Shown in pieces: positions 36,866 through 46,556 of a stretch of 64,000 nucleotides of DNA. The notes beneath the pieces were generated by a model, which was not told the origin of the DNA, ran no database searches, and saw only the letters and a list, made by a program, of their open reading frames with translations. A program made the position numbers and the translations under genes. The DNA is from Circinella minor (taxonomy: Eukaryota; Mucoromycota; Mucoromycetes; Mucorales; Lichtheimiaceae), in contig JAEPRB010000125.1 of NCBI GenBank assembly GCA_016758965.1, positions 1-64,000 of the forward strand, in the 5' to 3' direction. Every line of letters starts with the position of its first letter. The stretch's first letter is position 1.

Positions 36866-36985
36866 GCCTTTTCCCTGTCCCCAACAGGGTTTTTTATATA
36901 CCTTTTTACCTTCTGGGCCGTCTCAATCGATATGTATTAACCGACCCTGGATTATAGGAGACATAATAAAAATCATCAAATTTTA
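36866..36985. repeat. Dispersed hairpin repeat, copy B
   Basis: Similar to 33361-33490. The hairpin here is CCCTGT-cccca-ACAGGG (36873-36889), so one stem pair differs from copy A on both sides (T-A there, C-G here). This argues that the stem itself is conserved. Confidence 0.65.
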
Positions 36986-37617
36986 AACCTATAGTAGCAT
37001 ATATTATATATAAAAACAATCGGATCATATGCATAATGTCTTAAAGCTCCTCCATTTTTGGTGGTATTAAAAAAAAACCGGAGATACGTAGCACAATAAC
37101 AATAAATATATCTCCAGGGTCTATATTATTTGTTAGCAAATAAAAACAACAAAGTTGAATTTTTACGCTGCACACAATTTGTCCGGTATCATTGCCTTCT
37201 TTTGTCTTCAAAATATTTATTCATATATAATTAAGAATAATAATAATATTATATTATTATAAAATAAATATGAGTATCATTGAAAGTATCGTTTTAGCTA
37301 TGAAAGTATATGGTTCTTCCTGTCGCGTGTTCTTTCAATTCTGTTACACAATATACTTCATGTACGAATCCGCTACCTATATACTGTTAGAAGAAATCAC
37401 CATTTGCAAATAAATAAATGAATTACGTATACAGATTTTTGACTAACAGTTGGCGCATCTTAACTTGGCACGCATCATTTTCTTTTGACACAGCCAGAAT
37501 TTTCTTTTGGCATGACTCGATTTTCGATTTGGGATGAATATATTTCTTTTAAATATTTAGTATTATGTATTTGCTTAATCCAACAGTTCTTGACTAAGAT
37601 ATTGTTACAAAAGAAAA
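36986..37617. other. Intergenic AT-rich region
   Basis: No gene is recognised. The sequence is dominated by A/T runs and short ATT repeats around 37230-37265. Confidence 0.3.
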
Positions 37618-38010
37618 TTACAAAATTATTGCTACAACACTGGTTCCTCCATGATAAATTGTGGGAAAAAGGTCTTGAGTTGTTGAATCCATCCCTGATA
37701 ATCGCTTGGAGGACAATAATAGATGAGCTGAATTGGTAATATCATCTTTTGTTAGAAGCTCCCGTTTAACGCCTGCTTTTAGCTTTGACCAAAACTCCCC
37801 AATTGAATTAAGAAAGGGACTATACGAAAATAGATACAATGCCTTGAATCCACGGGTTTCCACTACTTATTTTACGTTCTTTGCATGATGGTCTTTGCAT
37901 TCTCTAGACCGTCTATCCACAGTTTCTAAAAACTGTGCAAAGTGACCAATTCACGTTTATTAAAAACGTGTCCTCTCCACCAAATAATCCAGAACTACTC
38001 ACATAAGATG
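37618..38010 (-). pseudogene. Tc1/mariner-IS630-type transposase pseudogene (DDE C-terminal part)
   Basis: The minus strand encodes RECKDHHAKNVK, an in-frame stop, then VVETRGFKALYLFSYSPFLN and SIGEFWSKLKAGVKRELLTK. This is the usual DDE_3 arrangement, with a second-acidic-residue region of the 'DNA..HHA' type followed by 'YSPxLNxIExFWSxxK'. A frameshift near 37735 moves the remaining homology (DYQGWIQQLKTFFPQFIMEE) to another frame. At least one stop and one frameshift mean it is dead. The catalytic N-terminal half was not recognised upstream. Confidence 0.75.
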
Positions 38011-38750
38011 ATTTTGAAATAAAGACTAAAGTGGCAAACTCAAATACACAATGCCTTTTCGCGATCAAAAAGTGGAAAGTTTACATGCCATGCAAGTTTC
38101 AATTGTCGACTTCTATAAGTTTTTGGACAGAAATAAAAAAAAAATAATTGTAGTGACGAAATGCAGGTAAACTAAAGCCATTTTAAATTACCTATAATTG
38201 TTTATAAAACAAAAATATATATAGGTACTATCGTGTTGATAAGCATAAGCGGCTCACTGGCGGTAGTTGGGGGAAGAAATACAGCCAATAAAATCGATGG
38301 AAAAGGGGATTACAGACTGTAGTCCCTTCTGTAATCCTTCTGTAATTGGCGAATGAGAATGCGTTATTCTGGATTACAGAATTACGCCATCCCTAATTTG
38401 GATATCGGTCTTCTCATACAAACGACATTAATGCGTACTTCAAACACCCTTTTCTTTAACTCTTCTCTCTCTCTTTTTTTTCTTATATTTTTACACTCAC
38501 CTTTTTAGTAGACCACTATAAAAATAAATATATCAGTTATTCATGGTAATCAACTAAATATAGTCCCGCCAATCCTAAAAGATAAAACTAATTAAACATT
38601 ATTATCTATTTTGATTCGTTCTTGCATATTAATAATCCGGATAAAAAAAAGAGCATCAAAGAAAGAAACAAATGTTGTAAACAGTTTCAGGGCATGACAT
38701 AGAATTAATACGTATATATTTAACGATTAAATATAATACGCAGGTTCTCT
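38011..38750. other. Intergenic region with TCTGTAAT/ATTACAGA repeats
   Basis: Between 38311 and 38394 the words GGATTACAGA and TCTGTAATCC occur in both orientations several times. This looks like the terminus of a DNA transposon or a small foldback sequence, but no partner end was identified. Otherwise the stretch is AT-rich and empty. Confidence 0.35.
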
Positions 38751-40008
38751 CAAGTGTTACTCCATTGTCTTCTGTTACAGAGGAGATTACCGAAGAGGAA
38801 GAAGTAGAGAGTATTATTAATTTATTGATAAAATATTATAATATAATGGTATAAAAATTATTTAAAAAATAAAAAGATTACCAAAAAAAATATTATAATC
38901 ATGTGTCCATTTGTAGCCATTATCACGTCCTACTTCGGTTGCTACAGTTATTTCGCCTCCTGTTGCTATAGAGAGTTTAGATTCAAATAATTCTCGTCGA
39001 AACGATTTAACAGATAACAATGAAGAAGATGAGGTCCTTGTTTTGGATGATAACTTTTTTTGGATCAGAAGAATCGGCTGATATGAATCCTGCAATTAAC
39101 GATAGAAATGCAGCTGAAAATGCGGATGAACCCGACTGTCCCCCAGGAAGCGTGATTGATCAATATTCGAGCAGTATTCGTAGTAAATTTAAAAAAAGAA
39201 AGCAACTAAAAGAGTATGACGCAGGAACTTATTGGGTTACGCCAAACATGCCTTCATTTGCTTTGGAGAATGTGGTTCTTGATCCAAAAAGCTATATCAT
39301 CCTTGTGAGTGTTTTTACGTATGGTACCCTCATTATCTTGTGGAGGCTCAAAACCTGTACTGTTCTTACTGCAAATACAAGATTAAAGTAAAAGAACATA
39401 TATAAACACTGTCAATATTAATTATGCAATATGCGAAAACATACGTAAAACAATTCAGTCTTCAACTCGAAAGCGAACAGCTGAATCAGCATTTTATTAA
39501 TGTTATCGCTATTAAAGGTTCCTTGAATGGAACAAGCCATTGCAATAATCACAAGCTCTAGTAATACGTACCAGCAATAATTTAAATACAGTAATACCTT
39601 CATCATCTGAACAACAACATGTACACACTTCAAATAACGCTAATACCAACACCAATTCTGATATCTGTTTACCAATACCACTACGAGCACCATTATTGAT
39701 TGCGCCAAGACCTTCCAATAATATACCTTTCGACAATCATAGCACCAATCACCAACATGAATATACACCACCAGTCAATATATACTGTACTTAACAATAT
39801 TCCATTACTATTTTATACAAATACAAACTATATATCATCTGATAATCCAACGGCTCTAACTTCCATCCCATCAACAACAAATATAAACCAGAGGCAAATA
39901 AGACATTGCTCTATTTGTGATCGTAGTGAGTGTCCAGGCCGTTCAAAAACACGTTATTGTAAAAATGTACCTGAAACGTGCATTCATTGTAGAAAAGAAG
40001 AATGAAGT
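38751..40008 (+). pseudogene. Decayed transposon-derived gene with zinc-ribbon motifs
   Basis: Acidic and Ser-rich coding fragments (TEEITEEEEVESIINL, PLSRPTSVATVISPP, NNEEDEVLVLDDNFF) precede DCPPGSVIDQYSS, KFKKRKQLKEYDAGTYWVTP and NMPSFALENVVLDPKSYI. A frameshift leads into VWYPHYLVEAQNLYCSYCKY, which has a CxxC finger. A C-terminal CSICDRSECPGRSKTRYC zinc motif follows near 39908-39961. This 'YWVTP.MPSFA ... CxYC ... CPGR...YC' layout resembles large transposable-element proteins common in fungi (DUF6729/KDZ-like). The reading frame changes in the T run at about 39055-39061 and again near 39300, so it is a pseudogene unless these are sequencing errors. The exact family is uncertain. Confidence 0.55.
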
Positions 40009-40560
40009 GGCAGATACACACCAAAAGAATGTCCACATTGTCCCAATCAATGCAACACGCGCAAAAGAAAAAAAAGCTGTGGTCTGTTTTGGCCATCAAA
40101 ATGCGAAAAAAGAAATCAAACTGTCTAAGTAATTCACCACAATTTATTATATATATATTCTTTATTTATTTAACTTTCTCCACACTCTCTCTATTTCTTT
40201 TTCATTATACAAATTATATCTTTAATAAATTATTTTACCATTTTTTTTAATGTGCACATAAAAAAAAATTATCCCCCACCTATGGCCAGAAAGCCTTTTT
40301 TTTTTGAACAATCAGTATCTAGGCACCCTTACCAATACACGTTGTTTTTACTTTCACTAAAACAGGTAATAGTCTTATACCTGGTCAGCCCAAGATAATC
40401 GAATATAGTTTCGTCGTAGAAACATAAGCCATACTATCACTAATTTAACCTCGAAAACGTTTCTAATATGGAAAAAATATCATCCAAACCTACAAATAAT
40501 AATAATAATAATAATATGAGCCTTTGTGTTATCATTAAATTATAAAAATAGCGTAAGAAA
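40009..40560. other. Intergenic AT-rich region
   Basis: 3' flank of the decayed transposon gene. An AATAATAATAATAATAATAT microsatellite lies near 40496-40515. No gene is recognised. Confidence 0.35.
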
Positions 40561-40566
40561 AAAAGC

Positions 40567-40968
40567 AGATGAGTGCTGAGGGACTAGCAGGGCGTAGGTA
40601 CTAGTTTTCCACACTCACCCGCGATAAAAAGGGTCGCAAAAGAATGCTGAGGGAATAGCAGGGCGTAGGTACTAGTTTTCCACATTCAATCACTCAAGAA
40701 TATTCTGCAATAAGCATCACATTCCTTTGAAAAAAAAGTAGATGAGTGCTGAGGGACTAGCAGGGCGTAGGTACTAGTTTTCCACACTCACCCACTAAAA
40801 AAAGGGTCGCAAAAGAATGCTGAGGGAATAGCAGGGCGTAGGTACTAGTTTTCCACATTCAATCACTCAAGAATATTCTGCAATAAGCATCACATTCCTT
40901 TGAAAAAAAAAAGTAAATGAGTGCTGAGGGACTAGCAGGGCGTAGGTACTAGTTTTCCACACTCATCC
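40567..40968. repeat. 173-bp tandem repeat containing five 46-bp hairpin modules
   Basis: Five nearly identical modules lie at 40571-40616 (A), 40642-40687 (B), 40744-40789 (A), 40815-40860 (B) and 40919-40964 (A). They share the core AGCAGGGCGTAGGTACTAGT, followed by TTTCC. A modules are bounded by GAGTG...CACTC, extended to TGAGTG...CACTCA; B modules are bounded by GAATG...CATTC. The A-to-A spacing is 173-175 bp and the B-to-B spacing is 173 bp, giving about 2.3 copies of a higher-order unit. Each module can fold as a hairpin, with an inner CTAG/CTAG pairing. There are no spacers of CRISPR type and no ORF. Confidence 0.9.
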
Positions 40969-41520
40969 ACTAAAAAAAAAAAGCTCATAGATGTACTTAG
41001 CATTTTAGTAAATGGTGGTAATGGATTCATCGTTGTTATTTGTTTAAAAAGAACTATTTTTATAAAATGAACCAGCCTTCAATATACCAAAGTAATTTTT
41101 TATCCCCCGAAACGTTAAGAGATACTGGTATGTGCATGGTGAAAATATTTTTTACTAACTCAATACCTTGAAAAACAAAAGCTACCATGTTCGTAATATG
41201 GGCGAGGTTAAAGCACCTGGGGAGAAGAGTCAAGAAATTGTTACTCACAACTCATAACACAAACATCACATTTTTGTACTGAAAAGTTCATAATGATCGT
41301 TGTAGAAGATAAGCAATATACACAGCAATGATGTTTTGTTTACGCCATACACTTATACCAGTGTGGTCTTTACATATGATAAATACAATAAAAACATCAT
41401 TTTCGTGATACAAATGAGTGCATACATATAGAAGAACGATAGAATATCAAAGTATCCAGGTTGTTTCGTTCTATAAAAGTAACGAATAAATTATATCTTA
41501 CTGATATAGATGTGATCATG
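40969..41520. other. Intergenic AT-rich region
   Basis: No gene, RNA or repeat is recognised between the hairpin array and the pogo-like MITE. Confidence 0.3.
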
Positions 41521-41523
41521 ATA

Positions 41524-41767
41524 CAGTCAGACGTCGCTTTTTCAAGTTCGGAAGAACAGAAATTCTGCTGTTGCAGATATTGAGGTTTTAAAACAAACGG
41601 GGTGGTACCTGTAATGAGTTAATAGAAAAAAAGTCGATAGTTAATCACACTACATCTCCATTAACCACAATAAATATATATTTAAACCGATCTCCTTGGT
41701 ATGTGAGTAAGGTGATCGGTTTAGCGGAATATCGGTTTAACGAGTACCAGTTTAAGGTCAGGTACTG
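41524..41767. mobile_element. Possible pogo/Tc1-type MITE flanked by TA
   Basis: The ends are TA-CAGTCAGACGTCGCTTTTTC on the left and, reading inward on the minus strand, TA-CAGTACCTGACCTTAAAC on the right. The right end carries repeated 'ATCGGTTTAACGAG'-like words (TGATCGGTTTAGCG, ATATCGGTTTAACGAG), typical of pogo/Tigger terminal repeats. The inverted repeats are imperfect beyond CAGT, so this is either a degraded 244-bp element or a chance pairing of one true end. Confidence 0.45.
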
Positions 41768-41805
41768 TATAAGCAAAACAACTTTATTCTGACTACAAGG
41801 AAAAC

Positions 41806-42040
41806 GTGGACGAGAGAAATGATATCATGAAAAACATCTCGAAGAGTAATGAAAATACAAATGATGAGCTTATGGATGCTACATTGAATCAACAACCACC
41901 AAGACAAACAAAGTATACTAATTATCATCAACAGCAACTAGGTATGGAGAGTAGTGCCGAGATGAGGGAAAAAATATTTTTAAGTAATTTTCAAGCCATA
42001 TTATCATTCAACGGCATTGATTGCTTATTCTATTTTTTTT
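41806..42040 (+). pseudogene. Putative coding fragment interrupted by repeat element
   Basis: The ORF opens with an ATG and reads MDERNDIMKNISKSNENTND and later QQPPRQTKYTNYHQQQLGME, with amino-acid use like real genes in this genome (Asn/Gln-rich, charged). The coding character ends exactly where the repeat begins at 42041. No continuation was found to the right of the element at 44850. It may be a gene 5' end destroyed by the insertion, or a chance ORF. Confidence 0.3.
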
Positions 42041-42201
42041 GGGTAGTTCTACCTGTGCGATTTTTTTTTCTTCGCGGTGCGATTTTTTTCTCGCGGGTTT
42101 TCAACTGTAGTGGTACAGCGCCAACAACCATAGCCAATCCTCTCTTACTAAACATACTTCATTAAGATTCTATACAATTTTTTTTCTATAATAGCTCCTT
42201 T
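42041..42201. mobile_element. Partial terminal copy of the palindromic element, left of the assembly gap
   Basis: Starts GGGTAGTTCTACCTGTGCGA and follows the same order as 42211-42395. It differs by a few substitutions and by lacking a block of about 23 bp (TGTGATATTAGCAGTACGAC plus TTC). It ends in the N gap at the point where the next copy begins. It may be a real tandem terminus, an allele, or an assembly duplication. Confidence 0.75.
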
Positions 42202-42210
42202 NNNNNNNNN
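42202..42210. other. Assembly gap (9 Ns)
   Basis: Nine ambiguous bases separate two near-identical element ends. The true gap length is unknown. Confidence 0.98.
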
Positions 42211-44849
42211 GGGTAGTGCTACCTGTGCGATTTTTTTTTTCTTAGCGGTGCGGTTTTTTTCTCGCGGGTTTTCAACTGTAGTGGTACAGCGCCAACAGCC
42301 ATAGCCAATCCTCTTGTGATATTAGCAGTACGACTTCTCTTACTAAACATACTTCATTAAGATTCTATACAATTTTTTTTTCTATAATAACTCCTTATGA
42401 ATGATATTCGTTTTATTTAATTTTGCACACTTGAAACCATTATAATAAAATATATTATATAAAATATATATCAATTTTTACTGCTCATTAGTAGTATCAA
42501 TTTGCTCGAATATTAACACAAAAAAGAGGTTATACTTTTGGATTATATGCGTTTTTTTTTAAAAAAAAAATACAAGTGCTTACCCGTGCAATTTTTTTTT
42601 TTTTACTTTTGAATGGCAGTGCAACAATTTATTTGTTAATTTAAAAACTAATCTATTAAAATATATAATATAAATGCGATGTATTGATTTATCACTGGTT
42701 CTTGATATCAGCTTGCTCAAATATTATTCACAAAAAACAGATAATATTCTTGGATCATTTGGTTGAAATGGCTTTATTGGTAGTGTGATGCGATTTTTTA
42801 TTTTTTAAAAAAAATTACAAGTGCTTATCCGTGCGATTTTTTTTTTGTCTGAGCGTAAAATATGAGAAGAAGCTGTGCGATTTTTTTTTCACTTCTGAAT
42901 GGCATTACTAACAGTTTATATTTGATAGTATAAGAACTAGTCTACTAAAATATATATTATAAACATTTATTGGTTATCAGTACCAACGTGTTCAAATATT
43001 ATACACAAAAGAAAGGAGGTAATCGTCTTGAATTATTCCATTTAGAATAGCTTTATTTTGGTGAAATTTTTTCTTTAAAAAAATATAAGTGCTTATCTGT
43101 ACGATTTTTCTTCTGAGAACTTAATATTTTTCATATCTCTTATAGTGTGATGCTTCAAGACAAAACTATATAAAGCAATAAGTTGAATGGATCCATTTGT
43201 AATTACTTTTTAATAAGAAAGTTGCTGATATATTTGGGCAATGTAAAAAGTACTATGAAGGAAATATAAAAATGGACGAGAAAAAGAAAAACAAAAGAAA
43301 GTTAAGCAGATGGGAATATTAAGTATTTATATGTAATAATGATAATGATAATATAAGAAGAGATAAATATATATACGAAGAAAGAAAATTATGTTTTAGT
43401 AAAAAGAAAATATAGAGATGGAAAAATAACAATCAAGTTGTGATTATTATTATACCAAGTAAAGAATTGAATGAAGCTATTCTTGTTAATTTTCTGGATA
43501 CATATTTTTACCCATACACGACTTTTTTTCATTCGTAATCATCGTGCATACTCTAAGAGTTTTTCGTCCGCTGCATGTTCCATCTTCATCATGTCTAATT
43601 CATTCAGCTTTCCGTCTCGTAGAGCTTCTTTCATATCTTCACGAATTAATCGTTGTTGTATATATGACATGGGTACTGTGAAAGAATAACCGTGACACTT
43701 GCAAGATCCTCCACAGCTGCCTATAAGAGGGCTTAAAGCAGCATCTGATTCATTAATTTCAAGAGTCTCTATATGTGCTACTTTATGTACCTCATACCTA
43801 CAAAATGATGAAACTGTTTTCTGAAGTAGTTTGAAAAATGCCCAATACTATGAAGATAATATATTAATTGCTATATTGAAACCATGTTATTATCGTTGAT
43901 AAATTCAAGAAAACAATATCAAAATATCAAATAAATTGATGCTTTAATTTTGTTAAGTTTTATTGTTATTAGTAGATAATTAACGAACCAGCGAGTAAGA
44001 AAAAAATTGCACCAAAATAAAGCTATTCTAAATGGAATAATTCAAGACGATTACCTCCTTTCTTTTGTGTATAATATTTGAACACGTTGGTACTGATAAC
44101 CAATAAATGTTTATAATATATATTTTAGTAGACTAGTTCTTATACTATCAAATATAAACTGTTAGTAATGCCATTCAGAAGTGAAAAAAAAATCGCACAG
44201 CTTCTTCTCATATTTTACGCTCAGACAAAAAAAAAATCGCACGGATAAGCACTTGTAATTTTTTTTAAAAAATAAAAAATCGCATCACACTACCAATAAA
44301 GCCATTTCAACCAAATGATCCAAGAATATTATCTGTTTTTTGTGAATAATATTTGAGCAAGCTGATATCAAGAACCAGTGATAAATCAATACATCGCATT
44401 TATATTATATATTTTAATAGATTAGTTTTTAAATTAACAAATAAATTGCTGCACTGCCATTCAAAAGTAAAAAAAAAATCGCACAGATAAGCACTTGTAT
44501 TAAAAAAAAACGCATATAATCCAAAAGTATAACCTCTTTTTTGTGTTAATGTTCGAGCAAATTGATACTAATGAGCAGTAAAAATTAATACGTATATTTT
44601 ATATAATCTATTTTATTATAATGGTTTCAAGTGTGCAAAATTAAATAAAACGAATATCATTCATAAGGAGCTATTATAGAAAAAAAATTGTATAGAATCT
44701 TAATGAAGTATGTTTAGTAAGAGAAGTCGTACTGTTAATATCACAAGAGGATTGGCTATGGCTGTTGGCGCTGTACCACTACAGTTGAAAACCCGCGAGA
44801 AAAAAACCGCACCGCTAAGAAAAAAAAAATCGCACAGGTAGCACTACCC
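42211..44849. mobile_element. 2.6-kb palindromic (foldback) transposable element with terminal arms of about 0.85 kb
   Basis: The left end GGGTAGTGCTACCTGTGCGA and the right end TCGCACAGGTAGCACTACCC are exact complements. Complementarity continues inward for most of about 850 bp per arm: left about 42211-43070, right about 44000-44849. Each arm holds repeated units of the type AAGTGCTTATCCGTGCGATT plus a T run (42571, 42818 and 43085 on the left), spaced about 250-270 bp apart. The central spacer of about 0.93 kb carries one exon-like coding block on the minus strand. The sequence right of the element (TAATTTTTTTT) resembles the sequence left of the first copy (TATTTTTTTT at 42031-42040), so an A/T-rich target duplication is possible. 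Very long inverted arms with an internal non-transposase segment recall foldback or Mutator-like elements. No transposase is visible. Confidence 0.88.
43539..43797 (-). CDS. Exon-like coding block inside the palindromic element (85 residues plus stop), function unknown
   Basis: On the minus strand an excellent splice acceptor (pyrimidine-rich tract, then TTTTGTAG) leads into an open frame. It begins YEVHKVAHIETLEINESDAA, continues with LIGSCGGSCKCHGYSFTVPM and RLIREDMKEALRDGKLNELD, and ends KMEHAADEKLLEYAR-stop. The frame is consistent with a phase-1 intron, and the composition is that of a real protein rather than AT noise. The CGGSCKCHG cluster could bind metal. I do not recognise the family. 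The upstream exon(s) were not found within the element. Decayed homologous starts are present in the copies at 32150 and 35690, so the block belongs to the element family. It could be a captured host exon or the last exon of an element gene. Confidence 0.5.
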
Positions 44850-46556
44850 TAATTTTTTTTCATTATCATCTTATTTCTCATATAAGAAAGGCTTAAAAAA
44901 TTCTCACAAGACCTGTTCTTTTATCTTTTTATTCTTATCTTATTTTATACTAATCTCTTATTTACAAATATCTAGTGGACAACCAGACCGGAACAAATAA
45001 AATTAGATATGCAGTTAAAAATTGTGTCTTAAAACACAAAAAAGAATTAATTGAACCGGATGTTTTATAGAAGGTAAGAAATAAGAAGGATATGTAGTCT
45101 CAAGTCAACCTCCTACAAACTCAAAAAGAAAAAAAATTCGATACACTACTTATTTATACACTCTGTATTTTTTTTTTTTGCATATTACTTTTTCTTTTAC
45201 CAATACGTAATAGATCGATTTCAACTAGTTTTGAGGTTGAAAGTAGAAATAATGTTTCAGTAAATGCATATAATAGTGATGTTCTATATTTTAGTACTTT
45301 AGGTAAAGCTTTACCAAGTTGAATTAATCCTTCTTCTCTGAAGCCAGACTAGGAAACCAAATACGTATACATTAATTTTCGTTTACATATCATAGTATGG
45401 AGAAAAAAAAACCTATCTTTCCTCATATTCCACATATATTGTCAACAAACCACAATATAAGCCTCTCAATCTTTATATACACTAATTTTTTTCTATGACA
45501 TTTTTCTGTATCCCAAAAGGAGGGTTTCTTTTACTGATTTATATGTTTGGATGTCGTGTTTAAAAAATATGTTAAGAAACATGTTAAGTTCAGTGCTGTT
45601 TTTAAAGGAGACATTAATATATTTGTTCCATAAATGTATGATGTTTGTTATATTTGTACTTGTTCACTTCATTATTGGTATTATTATACGTACTATCAAT
45701 AACAAGTACGTAATATATCGAAAAATTATAAAACAAAAGAAAGTTATGGTATTGCTGAAGAGATTGTATATTAGCTTCTTTATAGATAGGGTTACTGTGT
45801 TTTTAAGGTGATATATTAATCATCCAGAACAAAAGGTAGCATCAAAATGAAAGTATGATATGACGAAATTCTAGTATAAATAGATCAGAACAAATAACCG
45901 AATCTGGTTTACTGCTTCCAAATCCGAGGGTTGGTTTTGGATAAAAATATTAGGCAATGGGTCACTCAACTTTTGATGGTTCTTCAACATCAATAGTAAT
46001 AAATGCTTTCAATAACCTACAGTAGTCATTTTTAAGAAATTTGTAGAGTAGAGTATATTGCTATTGTAGATACATCACCGCATTTATTTAACGATTGCCA
46101 TATCGGCACTTGAGAATTTTTGTTAACTAATTTGGTAGGTGATGTGGGTACAACGCCATATAGTTTCTACGTACCCATATAAATTTTTTTCCGATGGCTT
46201 GTTTTTTTTGATTTACTCCAATAGTATTAATTTCGTCATTGACATAATGATAATATAAATCGTTATGATAGAGTAAATAATATAAACAAACAACCGCAGT
46301 ATACTCAAATATAACCAGTAAACAGCATGTAACTGAATAAGTTTGTGTTTGGCACTACAGGAAGAGAATAAACAAAAAAAAAAGATATTTCACGTGGCAA
46401 AAAAATATGTATGAGATCACCTGCATCCCAATTCAATCCTTTGTTTACATTTTATTTTATTTTGTCGCTGGATAGTTTAAGGAAGGGGAAAAAGTGTAAC
46501 GGTCTCTTTTTGTATTACTTTTTTTTTTCTTTTCTTTTCCATCTCTTATATTTTGG
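44850..46556. other. Intergenic region between the palindromic element and the next gene
   Basis: AT-rich, with no confident gene. The ORF at 45551-45811 is hydrophobic and basic without family features. A stretch near 45505-45630 shares weak blocks (GGAGGGTTTCTTTTACTGAT; TTTAAAGGAGACATTAATAT) with the dispersed hairpin repeat and may be a third, degraded copy. Pyrimidine-rich leader sequence lies at 46500-46555. Confidence 0.4.

Noticed and set aside
37485..37739. 84-residue plus-strand ORF
   Set aside because: It is largely antisense to the transposase pseudogene.
40567..40968. Regularly spaced repeats resembling a CRISPR array
   Set aside because: The host is eukaryotic. The intervening sequences are themselves repeated rather than unique spacers, and the period alternates between two unit types.
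43471..43689. 72-residue plus-strand ORF inside the palindromic element
   Set aside because: It is antisense to the better supported minus-strand exon, and its frame lacks protein-like composition.
45551..45811. 86-residue hydrophobic ORF
   Set aside because: Composition is driven by AT-richness, there is no recognisable family, and it overlaps a possible degraded repeat copy.
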